NCBI GenBank assembly: GCA_017503785.1
Contig: JAFVSK010000002.1
Coordinates: 18,571 to 82,570, forward strand
DNA: 64,000 nt
Direction: 5' to 3'
From: Clostridia bacterium
GTDB taxonomy: Bacteria > Bacillota > Clostridia > Oscillospirales > Acutalibacteraceae
In this document: positions 31,949-40,607 of the stretch, piece after piece
Layout of the letters: the number at the start of each line of letters is the position of its first letter
Position numbering within the stretch: position 1 is the first letter of the stretch
The notes under the pieces: generated by a model
The model's database searches: none
Seen by the model: the letters and a program-made list of their open reading frames with translations, nothing else
What the model was told of the DNA's origin: nothing
Program-made: the position numbers and the translations under genes

Positions 31949-33171
31949 TGGAACGGTTTGGTTTGCTGGGCGAGCGGCTGGGGCACAGCCTCTCGCCGCA
32001 GATCCATGGATATTTCGGTGGTTATCCGTACACGCTCATTGAAAAAGAGCGCGACGCGTTGGCGGCATTTTTTGCCGACCCCGGGTATCGCGCGATCAAC
32101 GTGACCATTCCGTATAAAAAGGACGTTATGGCCTTTTGCGACGAGTTGGACGAGGTGGCGCGGCGCATTGGCAGTGTGAACACCATCCGTTTTGACGGCG
32201 ATGCCGTGCGCGGGTATAACACCGATTATGCGGGCTTTCGGTATTTGCTGGAAAACAACGGCATTGCCATTGACGGCCGCAAGGTGCTGGTGCTTGGCAG
32301 CGGCGGTTCGTCGGTGACGGCGTGCTGCGTGCTGGAGGATATGCTGGCGCGCGAGGTGGTGGTGATCTCTCGCTCGGGCGAGAACAATTACCAAAACCTC
32401 GACCGTCACGCCGATGCGCAGGTGATCGTGAACACCACGCCGGTGGGCATGTTTCCGCGCAACTTGGCGGCGCCGCTCGATCTGGCGCAGTTTCCTGTGT
32501 GCGAGGCGGTGGTGGATATTATTTACAATCCGCTGAAAACGCGGTTGCTGTTGGATGCCGAAGAACGCGGCATTACGGCGGTGAACGGCTTGGAAATGCT
32601 GGTGGCGCAGGGCAAGCGTGCGGCGGAGATCTTTTTTAACAAGCCCATGGACGATGCGCTGGTGGAAAGCACCGTGCGGTCGATGGAAGCGCGCTTTTGC
32701 AACGTGGTGCTGGTGGGAATGCCCGGGTGCGGGAAAAGCACCGTGGGAAAGCTGCTGGCCGAGCGGTTGGGCAAGGCGTTTTTGGATACCGATGCGCTGG
32801 TGGAAGAAGCGGCAGAAAAGCCGATTCCGGCCATTATTGCCAAGGAAGGCGAAACGGCGTTTCGCGACCGCGAGCAGGCGGCCGTGGAGGAAGCCGGCAA
32901 GCAATTGAGTCGTGTGATCGCCACCGGCGGCGGCGCGATCTTGCGGGAGGATAATCGCCGTGCGTTGCGACAGAATGCGCGCGTGGTGTTTTTGGAGCGG
33001 CCGTTGGAAAAGCTGGCAACGGCCGGGCGGCCGCTGTCGAAAGGTGGTGCGGCACTGGGTGAGTTGTATGCACAGCGGTTGCCGTTGTACCGTGCCGTTG
33101 CCGACGTGACGGTGGCGGTGGACGACGATCCCGCCGTGACGTGTGAGCGTATTTTGGAGGTGCTGACATGA
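31948..33171 (+). CDS. Fused shikimate dehydrogenase-shikimate kinase
   Basis: This 407-residue protein carries two consecutive pathway steps on one chain. Residues 1-245 are shikimate dehydrogenase (LGHSLSPQIHGYF, NVTIPYKKDV, NTDYAGF, NADP loop GSGGSSVTA). Residues 250-407 are shikimate kinase (P-loop GMPGCGKSTVGK, LDTDALVEE, ATGGGAIL, DRxxA-type ERPLEKLATAGRPL). The order AroE-AroK differs from the well-known AROM order. A joint enzyme would pass shikimate directly to the kinase. It overlaps pheA by one base and aroQ by four. Confidence 0.92.
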   Translation: MERFGLLGERLGHSLSPQIHGYFGGYPYTLIEKERDALAAFFADPGYRAINVTIPYKKDVMAFCDELDEVARRIGSVNTIRFDGDAVRGYNTDYAGFRYLLENNGIAIDGRKVLVLGSGGSSVTACCVLEDMLAREVVVISRSGENNYQNLDRHADAQVIVNTTPVGMFPRNLAAPLDLAQFPVCEAVVDIIYNPLKTRLLLDAEERGITAVNGLEMLVAQGKRAAEIFFNKPMDDALVESTVRSMEARFCNVVLVGMPGCGKSTVGKLLAERLGKAFLDTDALVEEAAEKPIPAIIAKEGETAFRDREQAAVEEAGKQLSRVIATGGGAILREDNRRALRQNARVVFLERPLEKLATAGRPLSKGGAALGELYAQRLPLYRAVADVTVAVDDDPAVTCERILEVLT

Positions 33172-33593
33172 AGCTGTTAGTCATTAACGGCCCGAATTTG
33201 AATATGCTGGGCATTCGCGAGCCGGATATTTACGGCAAGCAGACCTACGAAGCGCTTTTGGAGTTGATCGGCAACCACGCTGCCGCGCGCGGGGTGGAGG
33301 TGTCGTTCTTCCAGTCGAACCACGAGGGTGCTATTGTGGATGCCATTCAGCAAGCGTATTTTGACAAGGTTGACGGTATTGTGATCAATCCGGCGGCCTA
33401 CACGCACACCAGCGTGGCTATTCTGGATGCGCTGAAGGCGGTGGCGATCCCCACGGTGGAGGTGCACATTTCGGATATTAACAGCCGCGATGAGTTCCGC
33501 AAGCATTCGTATATCAGCCCTGTATGCGTGGCCACCATTTGCGGTAAGGGCTTTAATGGGTACCTGGAAGCAATGGATTTGTTGTTGAAATGA
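33168..33593 (+). CDS. aroQ: Type II 3-dehydroquinate dehydratase
   Basis: This 141-residue enzyme dehydrates 3-dehydroquinate to 3-dehydroshikimate. Typical motifs are the N-terminal INGPNLNMLGIREPDIYG (catalytic Tyr), FQSNHEGAIVD, INPAAYTHTSVA and EVHISDINSRDEFRKHSY. It is the last gene of the operon, overlapping the preceding stop (ATGA). With it, all seven shikimate steps plus both branch enzymes to Phe and Tyr precursors are in one unit. Confidence 0.96.
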   Translation: MKLLVINGPNLNMLGIREPDIYGKQTYEALLELIGNHAAARGVEVSFFQSNHEGAIVDAIQQAYFDKVDGIVINPAAYTHTSVAILDALKAVAIPTVEVHISDINSRDEFRKHSYISPVCVATICGKGFNGYLEAMDLLLK

Positions 33594-33627
33594 AAAGAGT
33601 CCGACACACCGTGTCGGACTCTTTTTA
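33594..33627 (+). terminator. Terminator of the aromatic operon
   Basis: A perfect stem of about 15 bp beginning AAAAGAGTCCGACAC and closing GTGTCGGACTC, with a T-run. Confidence 0.88.
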
Positions 33628-33748
33628 TAAAAAAGGGAGGTGAAGTAGGCTCTCGTCTGCTGTTATTGAACGGTTCTAAAAGGGTTTTGCTTCTTCAGGT
33701 GTGTTTCTGTGCCCAAAAAAAGTGCAGCAAGCCATCACGCATCTCCAA

Positions 33749-33796
33749 ATTATGGGGATTATATCCCCTTAATATTTTAGATTATAACCCCCATAA
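33749..33796. promoter_or_regulatory. Inverted-repeat operator region
   Basis: ATTATGGGG (33749-33757) and CCCCATAAT (33788-33796) form a 9-bp inverted repeat. A second, tighter palindrome GGGGATTATATCCCC lies inside (33754-33768). It stands upstream of the small Cro-type regulator and fits autoregulation. Nothing else is visible in the rest of the gap 33628-33821. Confidence 0.5.
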
Positions 33797-33821
33797 TAGC
33801 AAATGTCAAGGAGGGGTTATC

Positions 33822-34022
33822 GTGATTGTGTTTGATAAGCTTTGGGCAACGATGCGAGAAAAAGGTGTGTCGACCTATATGCTGCGTGAGGCGTGTGGGA
33901 TCGACAGCAAAACCGTTCGCCGTTTAAAGGCCAACGAAAACGTAGAAACAAAAACATTGGATAAACTTTGCACTGCCTTGAATTGCCGGATCGAGGATAT
34001 TGCAGAATTCATAAAAGAATAA
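33822..34022 (+). CDS. Small Cro/XRE-type HTH regulator
   Basis: This 66-residue protein is essentially one helix-turn-helix domain of the Cro/YozG type (GVSTYMLREACGIDSKTVRRL near residues 15-35), ending VETKTLDKLCTALNCRIEDI. The GTG at 33822 follows AGGAGGGG; longer upstream frames are less likely. Palindromes directly upstream suggest that it represses itself. Its targets are unknown; the neighbouring gene is on the other strand behind a shared terminator. Confidence 0.8.
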   Translation: MIVFDKLWATMREKGVSTYMLREACGIDSKTVRRLKANENVETKTLDKLCTALNCRIEDIAEFIKE

Positions 34023-34039
34023 CCATGTCTGCTGAACGG

Positions 34040-34180
34040 GGTGGGGGGCGATGCCCACATCGTCCCGATAGAATTTGTTGGTTTTGGGTCGTGCGGGGTT
34101 TACCCCCCCCTCGTCCGGCTTTCGTTTCGCAAAAATCCACCTTCCCCCAAAGGGAAGGCTTGCGGGGTGGTGCACAGGGT
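34040..34180. repeat. Dispersed intergenic repeat region
   Basis: This stretch has the look of mosaic intergenic repeats of Clostridia: GGGCGATG paired with CATCGTCC (34045-34065), a GC-rich stretch, and CTTCCCCCAAAGGGAAG, a short palindrome. No coding content is visible. Confidence 0.4.
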
Positions 34181-34196
34181 GTTCTCTAGACATAAA

Positions 34197-34227
34197 AAAG
34201 CGCGCTCTTGAATAAAGAGCGCGCTTT
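34197..34227. terminator. Bidirectional terminator
   Basis: A 13-bp perfect stem (34197-34209 with 34215-34227) has A-rich and T-rich flanks, so it can end the - strand pair at 34242 and the + strand regulator at 34022. Confidence 0.75.
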
Positions 34228-34241
34228 CTTGTGTGTTGATA

Positions 34242-36380
34242 TTAATGAAAGATAATGGTTTGAGCGTCGGCGTACTTTTCGTAGTCGGGGGTGCCGAGGG
34301 CATTGGCCTTGCGGTAAACGGGAAGTGTGTGCTCCAGCTCGTAATCGAGTTGGCGCAGTTTCCAACGCAGGCAAGTAGCATCGCCCACGTATTCCATACT
34401 CGGCTCCCACCCGAGGCGCGAATCTTGCTCGGCTACCTCGATGGCGGCTTCGGCATTGGCGCGCTCGGCACGCATCACTTGCTCGATCTCGTCAATCAGC
34501 GCTGCCGATCCTTCGCGCGTTTCACACGCAGACAGCTGTGCTTTGAGCGCGAAGAAGCGTTTTGCGTGGATGGCAGTTACCGAGGAGTGCACCATATATT
34601 TCCCGAGCAGCAGCAGGCGTTCAAGTTCTTCGTTGGGATTGGGGATGCTTTCCAACAGTGCTACGCCCTCTTTAAGCAACTCTGTCATCTTTTCAATGTG
34701 AGCGATCTCGACGGGGCGACGTACGTTCGGCAACGAGTTGCGCCCCGATACGTTTTCTTTATAATAGGTGTAATAGATACCGGGGTGCATCGGGTTGTTG
34801 TTCATCGGTATACGTCCGAAATTGGGGAGGGTGTTAACGTCGGTGAGCCACAGCGGATACGAGGGTCCCGTGCGGAACGAACCGTATTGATCTTCGTTGG
34901 TGGAGATCATATAACGAATGGCTTCCGACCACAACTGGAACGTCTTATCGATGGTATCAACGTGATCTGCGCCGAATTCGGCGGCGATGAGCTTGGGAAG
35001 CAGTTCGCGCAGTGGCATACCGTCGGTGAAGAAGGCTTCCTTCTCTAACAGAGAGATGATGGACGGCCAGAAGCCGTAGTGAATACATTCGGTGATGCCG
35101 GTGATGTTCCACTTTTTCGTAGCTTCAACAATGGCTTCGTAGCGGTCGATCCAGGCATACGGCATCGGCTCGTAGGGAATGACGCCGAAATCCCACGTAC
35201 GTCCACCCGACTGCGCGTTGATGGAAATGTTGAGCCCGCGTTTGTGGGCGGCCTCCGCTTCGCTGACGAAGTAACTGCCGGGGCCCGCGAACGAAAGTGT
35301 GTAATCGACGATATCCTCGGTCACGCCGTCGCACTCGAACTGCTCGAACATATCCCACGTGGGGCCGATACCGATCCCCTCGGGGAGTGCGTTGATCAGC
35401 GCGATGCGGTCTTTTTCGGGTGCAAAGCCCCAGTTATAGGTGCTGAAGCTGACGCCGGCATCGGGCTTTGCTTTTTTGATAGCACGCTTGATCATCTCAA
35501 CCCACCGAGGATAATCCTCGCACGGCCACCAACCGGGGGAGTATTTGCCTGTGGGAATGTTTTCGTGGTAGTTTTCGGTGTTGGGAGTTTTGCCTACGCG
35601 CGGATCGCGGCTTTGGAATTGTTGGGCTTCACCCACCAGTGCCACGCCCGAAAGCTTGGGACAGTCGGCAAAGAATTTGCCGTACAGGTCGTCATAAAAT
35701 TCTTGCGAGCCGGGATCGTCGGGATGGTGGTTGTGCGGATTGTACAGCAAAGCAGAAACGCGGATGCCGTATTTTTCAGCACGCTCGCACAGCAGGTTGA
35801 CGTTGACGGTGTCGCCGCGCAGAGAGGTTCCGCAATCTTTCAGCCACAAGCCGATAGAGTTGTAGCCGAGGTGAGCCATCCAAGAAAAGCATTCATCGGT
35901 GTATTCACCCATACCGAACGGTGAATGGGCAGAACGCCACCGAAAGCGCGAACGGCGCGTGACAGTTCCTTTTTCTAAAAACGGGGCACAGCGCAGATTC
36001 ATTCGATCCTCCAGCGAATAGAAGCCTTGTGCGGTGCCGGCGGGATCGGAGCCGGCGAGAGAGATACCCTCGTCGGAGGTGACGATACGATAGCCGATCG
36101 GACCGGGAACTTCGCTGTCAACGCTGACGCTGACATGGGCAAAGCCTGTTTGCTCAAACGTCAGACGGGCAGAAACGTTCATCGAGGTGAGTAGGTAATC
36201 GATGAAATCCAGTGCCGCCGTGCGGATAACCTTGTCGGCATTTTCGGGCAGGCGAATGATCGCGCCTTCCGGAAACGCCCATTCATCGGCCGAGGGGGTG
36301 AGTGCCTTGTTGCGACGGTCGGGCCGGTGGATGGGGAGTAAGCGCTTAAAAAAATCGTAACGAATTTCTTTGGTTAGCAT
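34242..36380 (-). CDS. Glycoside hydrolase-like protein with GH20-type N-terminal domain
   Basis: This 712-residue protein lacks a signal peptide. Residues about 30-130 resemble the accessory alpha/beta domain that precedes the barrel in GH20/GH67-type glycosidases (TSDEGISLAGSDPAGTAQGF). A TIM-barrel-like region follows (GYNSIGLWLKDCGTSLRG, VALVGEAQQF, STYNWGFAPEKDR). The last ~200 residues are helical. I cannot fix the exact family or catalytic pair. GAGAGGTGA precedes the start at 36380. The start overlaps the creatininase-like stop by 7 bases, so the two are co-expressed. A divergent AraC regulator upstream suggests sugar-controlled expression. Confidence 0.65.
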   Translation of the reverse strand: MLTKEIRYDFFKRLLPIHRPDRRNKALTPSADEWAFPEGAIIRLPENADKVIRTAALDFIDYLLTSMNVSARLTFEQTGFAHVSVSVDSEVPGPIGYRIVTSDEGISLAGSDPAGTAQGFYSLEDRMNLRCAPFLEKGTVTRRSRFRWRSAHSPFGMGEYTDECFSWMAHLGYNSIGLWLKDCGTSLRGDTVNVNLLCERAEKYGIRVSALLYNPHNHHPDDPGSQEFYDDLYGKFFADCPKLSGVALVGEAQQFQSRDPRVGKTPNTENYHENIPTGKYSPGWWPCEDYPRWVEMIKRAIKKAKPDAGVSFSTYNWGFAPEKDRIALINALPEGIGIGPTWDMFEQFECDGVTEDIVDYTLSFAGPGSYFVSEAEAAHKRGLNISINAQSGGRTWDFGVIPYEPMPYAWIDRYEAIVEATKKWNITGITECIHYGFWPSIISLLEKEAFFTDGMPLRELLPKLIAAEFGADHVDTIDKTFQLWSEAIRYMISTNEDQYGSFRTGPSYPLWLTDVNTLPNFGRIPMNNNPMHPGIYYTYYKENVSGRNSLPNVRRPVEIAHIEKMTELLKEGVALLESIPNPNEELERLLLLGKYMVHSSVTAIHAKRFFALKAQLSACETREGSAALIDEIEQVMRAERANAEAAIEVAEQDSRLGWEPSMEYVGDATCLRWKLRQLDYELEHTLPVYRKANALGTPDYEKYADAQTIIFH

Positions 36381-37135
36381 AAGTCACCTCTCCCGATCTC
36401 TTCTAAAAAGTGGCGCACGCGGGCCTCAATGTAGCGTTTACTCGTTTCTACGTCCATTTCCGAGGCGGTTTGAGCGAACCAATCGTCGGTTTCGGCAAGG
36501 CGCTCCAGCTTGATGCTGCCGGGATAAAGGTATTCCAAATAGCCACACTCCCATTTGCCGGCGTGATCGCCTCCGAAGCCCATTAAATAATCGCGTTTGG
36601 TTTTCAGCGGGCCGTGGGTGCGGATCCAGTTCCAGGGGTTGTCTTTTTCGAAAAGTTGAGAATAGAACTCGGCATTTTCGTTGTTGCCCCACCAACCGGG
36701 ACCGCCCGTTTCTTCCAGATATTCGAAAATGAGTTTGCGGGCAGCCTTCATGCAGGCCAGCGATTGCGGGTTGTAGTCTTCGGTTTGGTGACAGATGAAA
36801 ATGTGGATGTTGCGGGTGAAGCCTGCTTTGAACAGCGATTTCAGGATACAGTACATATACTGCTCCAGCGTGTCGCAGTCGACGTGGATGCTGTTCTTTT
36901 CGGGGCCTGCTACCGCGTAGCTGGCGGAACCGTACCACACGGGCGGCATAATCACGCAATCGATCTTTTTGGAGATCTCACGGATTAAGCCCATAGCGGC
37001 TAATGTGTCGCAGCCAAACGGACAGTGTGCCGAATGGTATTCCATGGTACCGACGGGAATGAGGATCGGCCACTGCTCGGCCTTGGCTTTTTCTAATTCG
37101 CGGGGGTAGGTGTAGGCGTATTCGATGCTGCTCAT
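36374..37135 (-). CDS. Creatininase-family amidohydrolase-like protein
   Basis: This 253-residue soluble protein has the family's metal-binding stretch IPVGTMEYHSAHCPFGCD (E32, H34, D43 as probable ligands) and a C-terminal GGDHAGKWE resembling the usual HAGxxET motif. The usual NGHGGN motif is replaced by ICHQTEDYN, keeping a His and an acidic residue. Creatininase-family enzymes hydrolyse cyclic amides; many members have other substrates. Co-transcribed with a glycosidase-like gene, it more likely acts on a sugar-derived or N-acyl compound than creatinine. GGAGG lies about ten bases before the start. Confidence 0.75.
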   Translation of the reverse strand: MSSIEYAYTYPRELEKAKAEQWPILIPVGTMEYHSAHCPFGCDTLAAMGLIREISKKIDCVIMPPVWYGSASYAVAGPEKNSIHVDCDTLEQYMYCILKSLFKAGFTRNIHIFICHQTEDYNPQSLACMKAARKLIFEYLEETGGPGWWGNNENAEFYSQLFEKDNPWNWIRTHGPLKTKRDYLMGFGGDHAGKWECGYLEYLYPGSIKLERLAETDDWFAQTASEMDVETSKRYIEARVRHFLEEIGRGDLC

Positions 37136-37157
37136 AATAAAAATTCCTCCTTTTTTG

Positions 37158-37187
37158 TTGACAAGACAAGTGTACCGTTGTTAGAAT
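37158..37187 (+). promoter_or_regulatory. Promoter of the AraC regulator gene
   Basis: TTGACA (37158-37163), an 18-base spacer and TAGAAT (37182-37187), in the space between the divergent creatininase-like and AraC genes. Confidence 0.6.
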
Positions 37188-37253
37188 AAAAAGAAAAGGG
37201 GTAACGCTACCCAATACCAGTACAAAATTAGCATCGGTTGGCAGGTGGACGAA

Positions 37254-38087
37254 ATGGCATATTTACAAGACGTGTATGCGGCGAACTTGAACGCCGTGTG
37301 TCATTCCGGCGGTGAGCTGCGGTTGCGGCCGAACGAAACGTGGGCATACCGCGAGCACAGCTTTATGCAGAATAAATTTTATTTCATCACCGGCGGGCGG
37401 TGTCGCATTACGGTTGCGGGGAAGACGTATATCGGCGAGGCGGGTACCTGGTTTTTTATCCCTGCCGGCACACGGCACAGCTATACCAGCTTTGCGGGAG
37501 AGCCGCTGCAGAAGCAGTGGATCCATTTTGATCTGTATCCTAACGCCGATATGGCACAGATGCTGGGGCTGCCTTTACTGGTACAGGTGGAGGCGGGGGA
37601 TCCTGCCTATGCTTTGTTTGACAAGCTGACGGCGGCCAACGGCAGTCAACGGTTGACCGATCGGTTGGACGCAAAGGCGTATTTACTGCAGCTGATGGCG
37701 CGCTACGTGGCGATCGCCAGCGCCGACGAGGACGTGGGCGGGGAAGAAGAGGAACGGATCCAGCGGTTGCTGGCGTATATTCACGAGCATCTGGACGAGC
37801 GGCTGAGCAACGACGAGCTGGCGGCGCAATGCCATTTGCATCCGACACACTTTATTCGGTATTTTCGCGGACGCACGGGGCAAACGCCGGCCAAGTACGT
37901 TGCCGAGCGGCGCATTGAGGCGGCGAAACGGCTGCTGGAGGAAACCGCGTTGCCGGTGGCGGTGATCATGGATCGTGTGGGATTGCAGGAGCCCAGTCAT
38001 TTTGCGCGGTTGTTCCGCAAGCAGTATGCGCTGACACCGACGGAATATCGCCGACAGTTTCGTGCGGAACGCAAAAAATACGATTAG
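37254..38087 (+). CDS. AraC-family transcriptional regulator with cupin domain
   Basis: This 277-residue protein has an N-terminal cupin-like sensor domain (about 20-110; GEAGTWFFIPAGTRHSYTSF) and a C-terminal pair of AraC helix-turn-helix motifs (about 175-275; NDELAAQCHLHPTHFIRYF, DRVGLQEPSHFARLFRKQY). The ATG at 37254 is preferred because AGGTGG ends six bases upstream; an in-frame GTG at 37245 is possible. It is transcribed away from the glycosidase-like/creatininase-like pair, which it probably activates when a sugar binds its cupin domain. Confidence 0.88.
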   Translation: MAYLQDVYAANLNAVCHSGGELRLRPNETWAYREHSFMQNKFYFITGGRCRITVAGKTYIGEAGTWFFIPAGTRHSYTSFAGEPLQKQWIHFDLYPNADMAQMLGLPLLVQVEAGDPAYALFDKLTAANGSQRLTDRLDAKAYLLQLMARYVAIASADEDVGGEEEERIQRLLAYIHEHLDERLSNDELAAQCHLHPTHFIRYFRGRTGQTPAKYVAERRIEAAKRLLEETALPVAVIMDRVGLQEPSHFARLFRKQYALTPTEYRRQFRAERKKYD

Positions 38088-38150
38088 ACAGCGCTATTAT
38101 ATATAATAAGGTAATAAAGAAAAAATAGCTGAAAAATTTCTCAAAAACAC

Positions 38151-38179
38151 TTGACATTCCCGGTTGCTTGCGGTACAAT
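38151..38179 (+). promoter_or_regulatory. Promoter of the S10-spc-alpha ribosomal operon
   Basis: TTGACA (38151-38156), a 17-base spacer and TACAAT (38174-38179). Confidence 0.85.
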
Positions 38180-38185
38180 AGCAAG

Positions 38186-38546
38186 GCACGATTATGGAAA
38201 GTGGGGCATTTTGCGCCCTTTTCACGGTTGTGCGGGACTGCACAACATGCGATGACGCGGGAGGTTGCGACCAGCAACGGTCGGTTTTTCCGCCGAGCAA
38301 GTCCGATTTTAAACCGGGCGACAGGAATAGCTGTAAGAGCTGGATCTTATTTGAGCAGGGAAAGTTGCGCTCTGCTTTGCGTACTTGCGGCGCGGATCCG
38401 GCACAGTCTTTCGAGACGCTTACATCGCACCCGGCGCTTGGACCCAACAAGCTCCGGTTTTTAAAACGCCGGTGTGGGAACACCCGGCAGAGTGTGCGGT
38501 TTTGGCGTCGCCCGCCAACGAAAATTCATCAAGGAGGCGTTTTACA
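38186..38546 (+). promoter_or_regulatory. Long structured leader of the ribosomal operon
   Basis: About 360 bases separate the promoter from rpsJ and hold no convincing gene. Several hairpins are visible: GTTGTGC with GCACAAC (38227-38246), GTTGC with GCAAC near 38264-38279, and a GC-rich GCCGGTGT/ACACCCGGC pair near 38468-38488. This fits a protein-binding autoregulatory leader such as the L4-controlled S10 leader of E. coli, though no shared sequence is recognised. Confidence 0.5.
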
Positions 38547-38858
38547 GTGGCAGTCAAAGAAAAGATCCGTATTCGTATTAAGGGTTACGATCATCAGCTG
38601 GTGGATCAGTCCGCCGAGAAGATCGTGGAGACCGCTCGCCGTACCGGCGCTCGCGTTTCCGGCCCCGTGCCGCTCCCCACGGAGAAGGAAGTCGTTACCA
38701 TCCTGCGTGCCGTGCACAAGTACAAGGATTCCCGCGAACAGTTCGAATCCCGTACGCACAAGCGCTTGATCGACATCCTGCGGCCCTCGAACAAAACGGT
38801 CGAGGCTCTTATGGGCCTTGAACTCCCCGCCGGTGTGGAAATCGAAATCAAACTGTAA
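38547..38858 (+). CDS. rpsJ: 30S ribosomal protein S10
   Basis: This 103-residue protein ([15 protein letters not shown] at the start, [11 protein letters not shown] near residue 70) is part of the 30S head and, as NusE, of antitermination complexes. The GTG at 38547 follows AAGGAGG and gives the normal length; a longer frame from 38385 is rejected. It is the first gene of the S10 operon. Confidence 0.97.
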   Translation: MAVKEKIRIRIKGYDHQLVDQSAEKIVETARRTGARVSGPVPLPTEKEVVTILRAVHKYKDSREQFESRTHKRLIDILRPSNKTVEALMGLELPAGVEIEIKL

Positions 38859-38945
38859 TGCCGGTTTGACAGAGAGCTCGGCTCTCGGTTCCGCTCAGCG
38901 AGGTCACGTTCCCAATGGGAACCAATAACCAAGGAGGTATAGACT

Positions 38946-39575
38946 ATGCAAAAAGGCATCATTGGTCGTAAGGTCGGCATGACGCAGATCTTCGACGAAA
39001 AGGGCAACGTTGTCCCGGTTACGGTTGTAGAAGCCGGTCCGTGTGCTGTTGTCCAGAAGAAAACCGCCGAGAACGACGGCTACACGGCTGTGCAGCTGGG
39101 TTACGGCGAAGCAAAGGCTCAGAAAGTTAACAAGCCTATGAAGGGTCACTTCGACAAGGCAGACGTTGCTCCCAAAAAGGTGCTGCGTGAGTTCCGCTTT
39201 GACGATTGCGACGCTTACAACGTGGGCGACATTGTGAAGGTAGACACCTTCGCTTGCGGCGACGCGGTTGACGTTGTCGGTGTGAGCAAGGGTAAGGGCT
39301 ACGCCGGCGTTATCAAGCGCTGGAATCACAGCCGCCTGAAGGAATCCCACGGTACCGGTCCGGTGGCTCGCCACTCCGGTTCGCAGGGTGTTATCGACCC
39401 GGCCCGCGTGTTCAAGGGCATGAAGGGCGCCGGCCATCTGGGTGCCGAGCGCGTGACTGTTCAGAATCTCACGGTCGTGAAGGTTGATGCGGAGAACAAT
39501 TTGATCGCTATTAAAGGTGCGATCCCCGGCCCCCGCGGTGGTCTGGTTCTGATCTCCGATTCCGTGAAAGCGTAA
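38946..39575 (+). CDS. rplC: 50S ribosomal protein L3
   Basis: This 209-residue protein has the typical start [13 protein letters not shown] and the central [15 protein letters not shown] loop reaching toward the peptidyl-transferase centre. AAGGAGG precedes it. The 87-base gap after rpsJ contains a small GTTCCC-AAT-GGGAAC hairpin. Confidence 0.97.
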   Translation: MQKGIIGRKVGMTQIFDEKGNVVPVTVVEAGPCAVVQKKTAENDGYTAVQLGYGEAKAQKVNKPMKGHFDKADVAPKKVLREFRFDDCDAYNVGDIVKVDTFACGDAVDVVGVSKGKGYAGVIKRWNHSRLKESHGTGPVARHSGSQGVIDPARVFKGMKGAGHLGAERVTVQNLTVVKVDAENNLIAIKGAIPGPRGGLVLISDSVKA

Positions 39576-39593
39576 GGGAAGGAGGAAGTTATC

Positions 39594-40217
39594 ATGGCAA
39601 CTGTTTCTACTTTTGATATGACCGGCAAGCAGACCGGTACGATGGAGCTGGCCGATGCCGTTTTCGGTATTGCCCCCAACGCCACCGTAATGCACAGCGC
39701 CGTTGTCAACTATCTTGCCAATCAGCGCCAGGGCACTCAGTCCACCCTTACTCGTTCCGAGGTGAGCGGCGGTGGCCGTAAGCCTTGGCGTCAGAAGGGC
39801 ACGGGCCACGCCCGTCAGGGTTCCACCCGCGCTCCCCAGTGGACGCACGGCGGTATTGCCCTCGGCCCGAAGCCGCGCAGCTACAACTACGTGCTGCCGA
39901 AGAAGGTTCGCCGCCTGGCTCTGAAGTCGGCGTTCTCCTCCAAGGTGCTCAGCGGTGATATGCTGGTACTGGATGAGCTCACGCTCGAAGCGATCCGCAC
40001 GAAGGCGGTAGCCGAGATGCTGAAGGCTCTGGAGGCCAAGAAGAAGGTGCTCATCGTTCTTCCTGAGAAGGACGAGAAGGCTATCCTGTCTGCTCGCAAC
40101 ATCCCCGGTGTGAAGACCGCTCAGGTCAACACCCTGAATGTTTACGATGTCCTCAACTGCGATACGTTCATCGTGGTGAAGGATGCTGTTGCTAAGATCG
40201 AGGAGGTGTACGCATAA
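39594..40217 (+). CDS. rplD: 50S ribosomal protein L4
   Basis: This 207-residue protein shows [19 protein letters not shown], the conserved arginine-rich loop lining the exit tunnel. In E. coli L4 represses its own S10 operon; the long leader here would be the place for similar control. It shares one base with the rplW start. Confidence 0.97.
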   Translation: MATVSTFDMTGKQTGTMELADAVFGIAPNATVMHSAVVNYLANQRQGTQSTLTRSEVSGGGRKPWRQKGTGHARQGSTRAPQWTHGGIALGPKPRSYNYVLPKKVRRLALKSAFSSKVLSGDMLVLDELTLEAIRTKAVAEMLKALEAKKKVLIVLPEKDEKAILSARNIPGVKTAQVNTLNVYDVLNCDTFIVVKDAVAKIEEVYA

Positions 40218-40507
40218 TGAACGCCCGTGATATTATTCTGGCTCCGGTCATTACCGAAAAAGCGGTGGCTATGCTGCCCGAGAAGAAGTACACCTTCCGC
40301 GTAGACAGCCGCGCAAACAAAATTGAGATCGCGAAAGCGGTGGAAGAGATCTTCGGCGTTAAGGTCGCGAAGGTCAACACCATCAGCATGAAGGGTCACA
40401 AGCGCCGCATGGGCCGGCACGAGGGCTACACTTCCGACTGGAAGAAGGCTATCGTTACGCTGAAGCCCGACTCCAAGACCATCGAGTTCTTCGACGGTAT
40501 GTTCTAA
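40217..40507 (+). CDS. rplW: 50S ribosomal protein L23
   Basis: This 96-residue protein ([35 protein letters not shown]) sits at the tunnel exit and docks trigger factor and SRP. It overlaps the rplD stop by one base. Confidence 0.97.
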   Translation: MNARDIILAPVITEKAVAMLPEKKYTFRVDSRANKIEIAKAVEEIFGVKVAKVNTISMKGHKRRMGRHEGYTSDWKKAIVTLKPDSKTIEFFDGMF

Positions 40508-40607
40508 TCGACTGACCGAAGAAACGAAGGTCGGGCAATGTATGGGGCACATCCCTTACGGGAAGCGGCCGTGCCCCGCTAAGCCAAGAAATAGGAGAGT
40601 GAATCGA

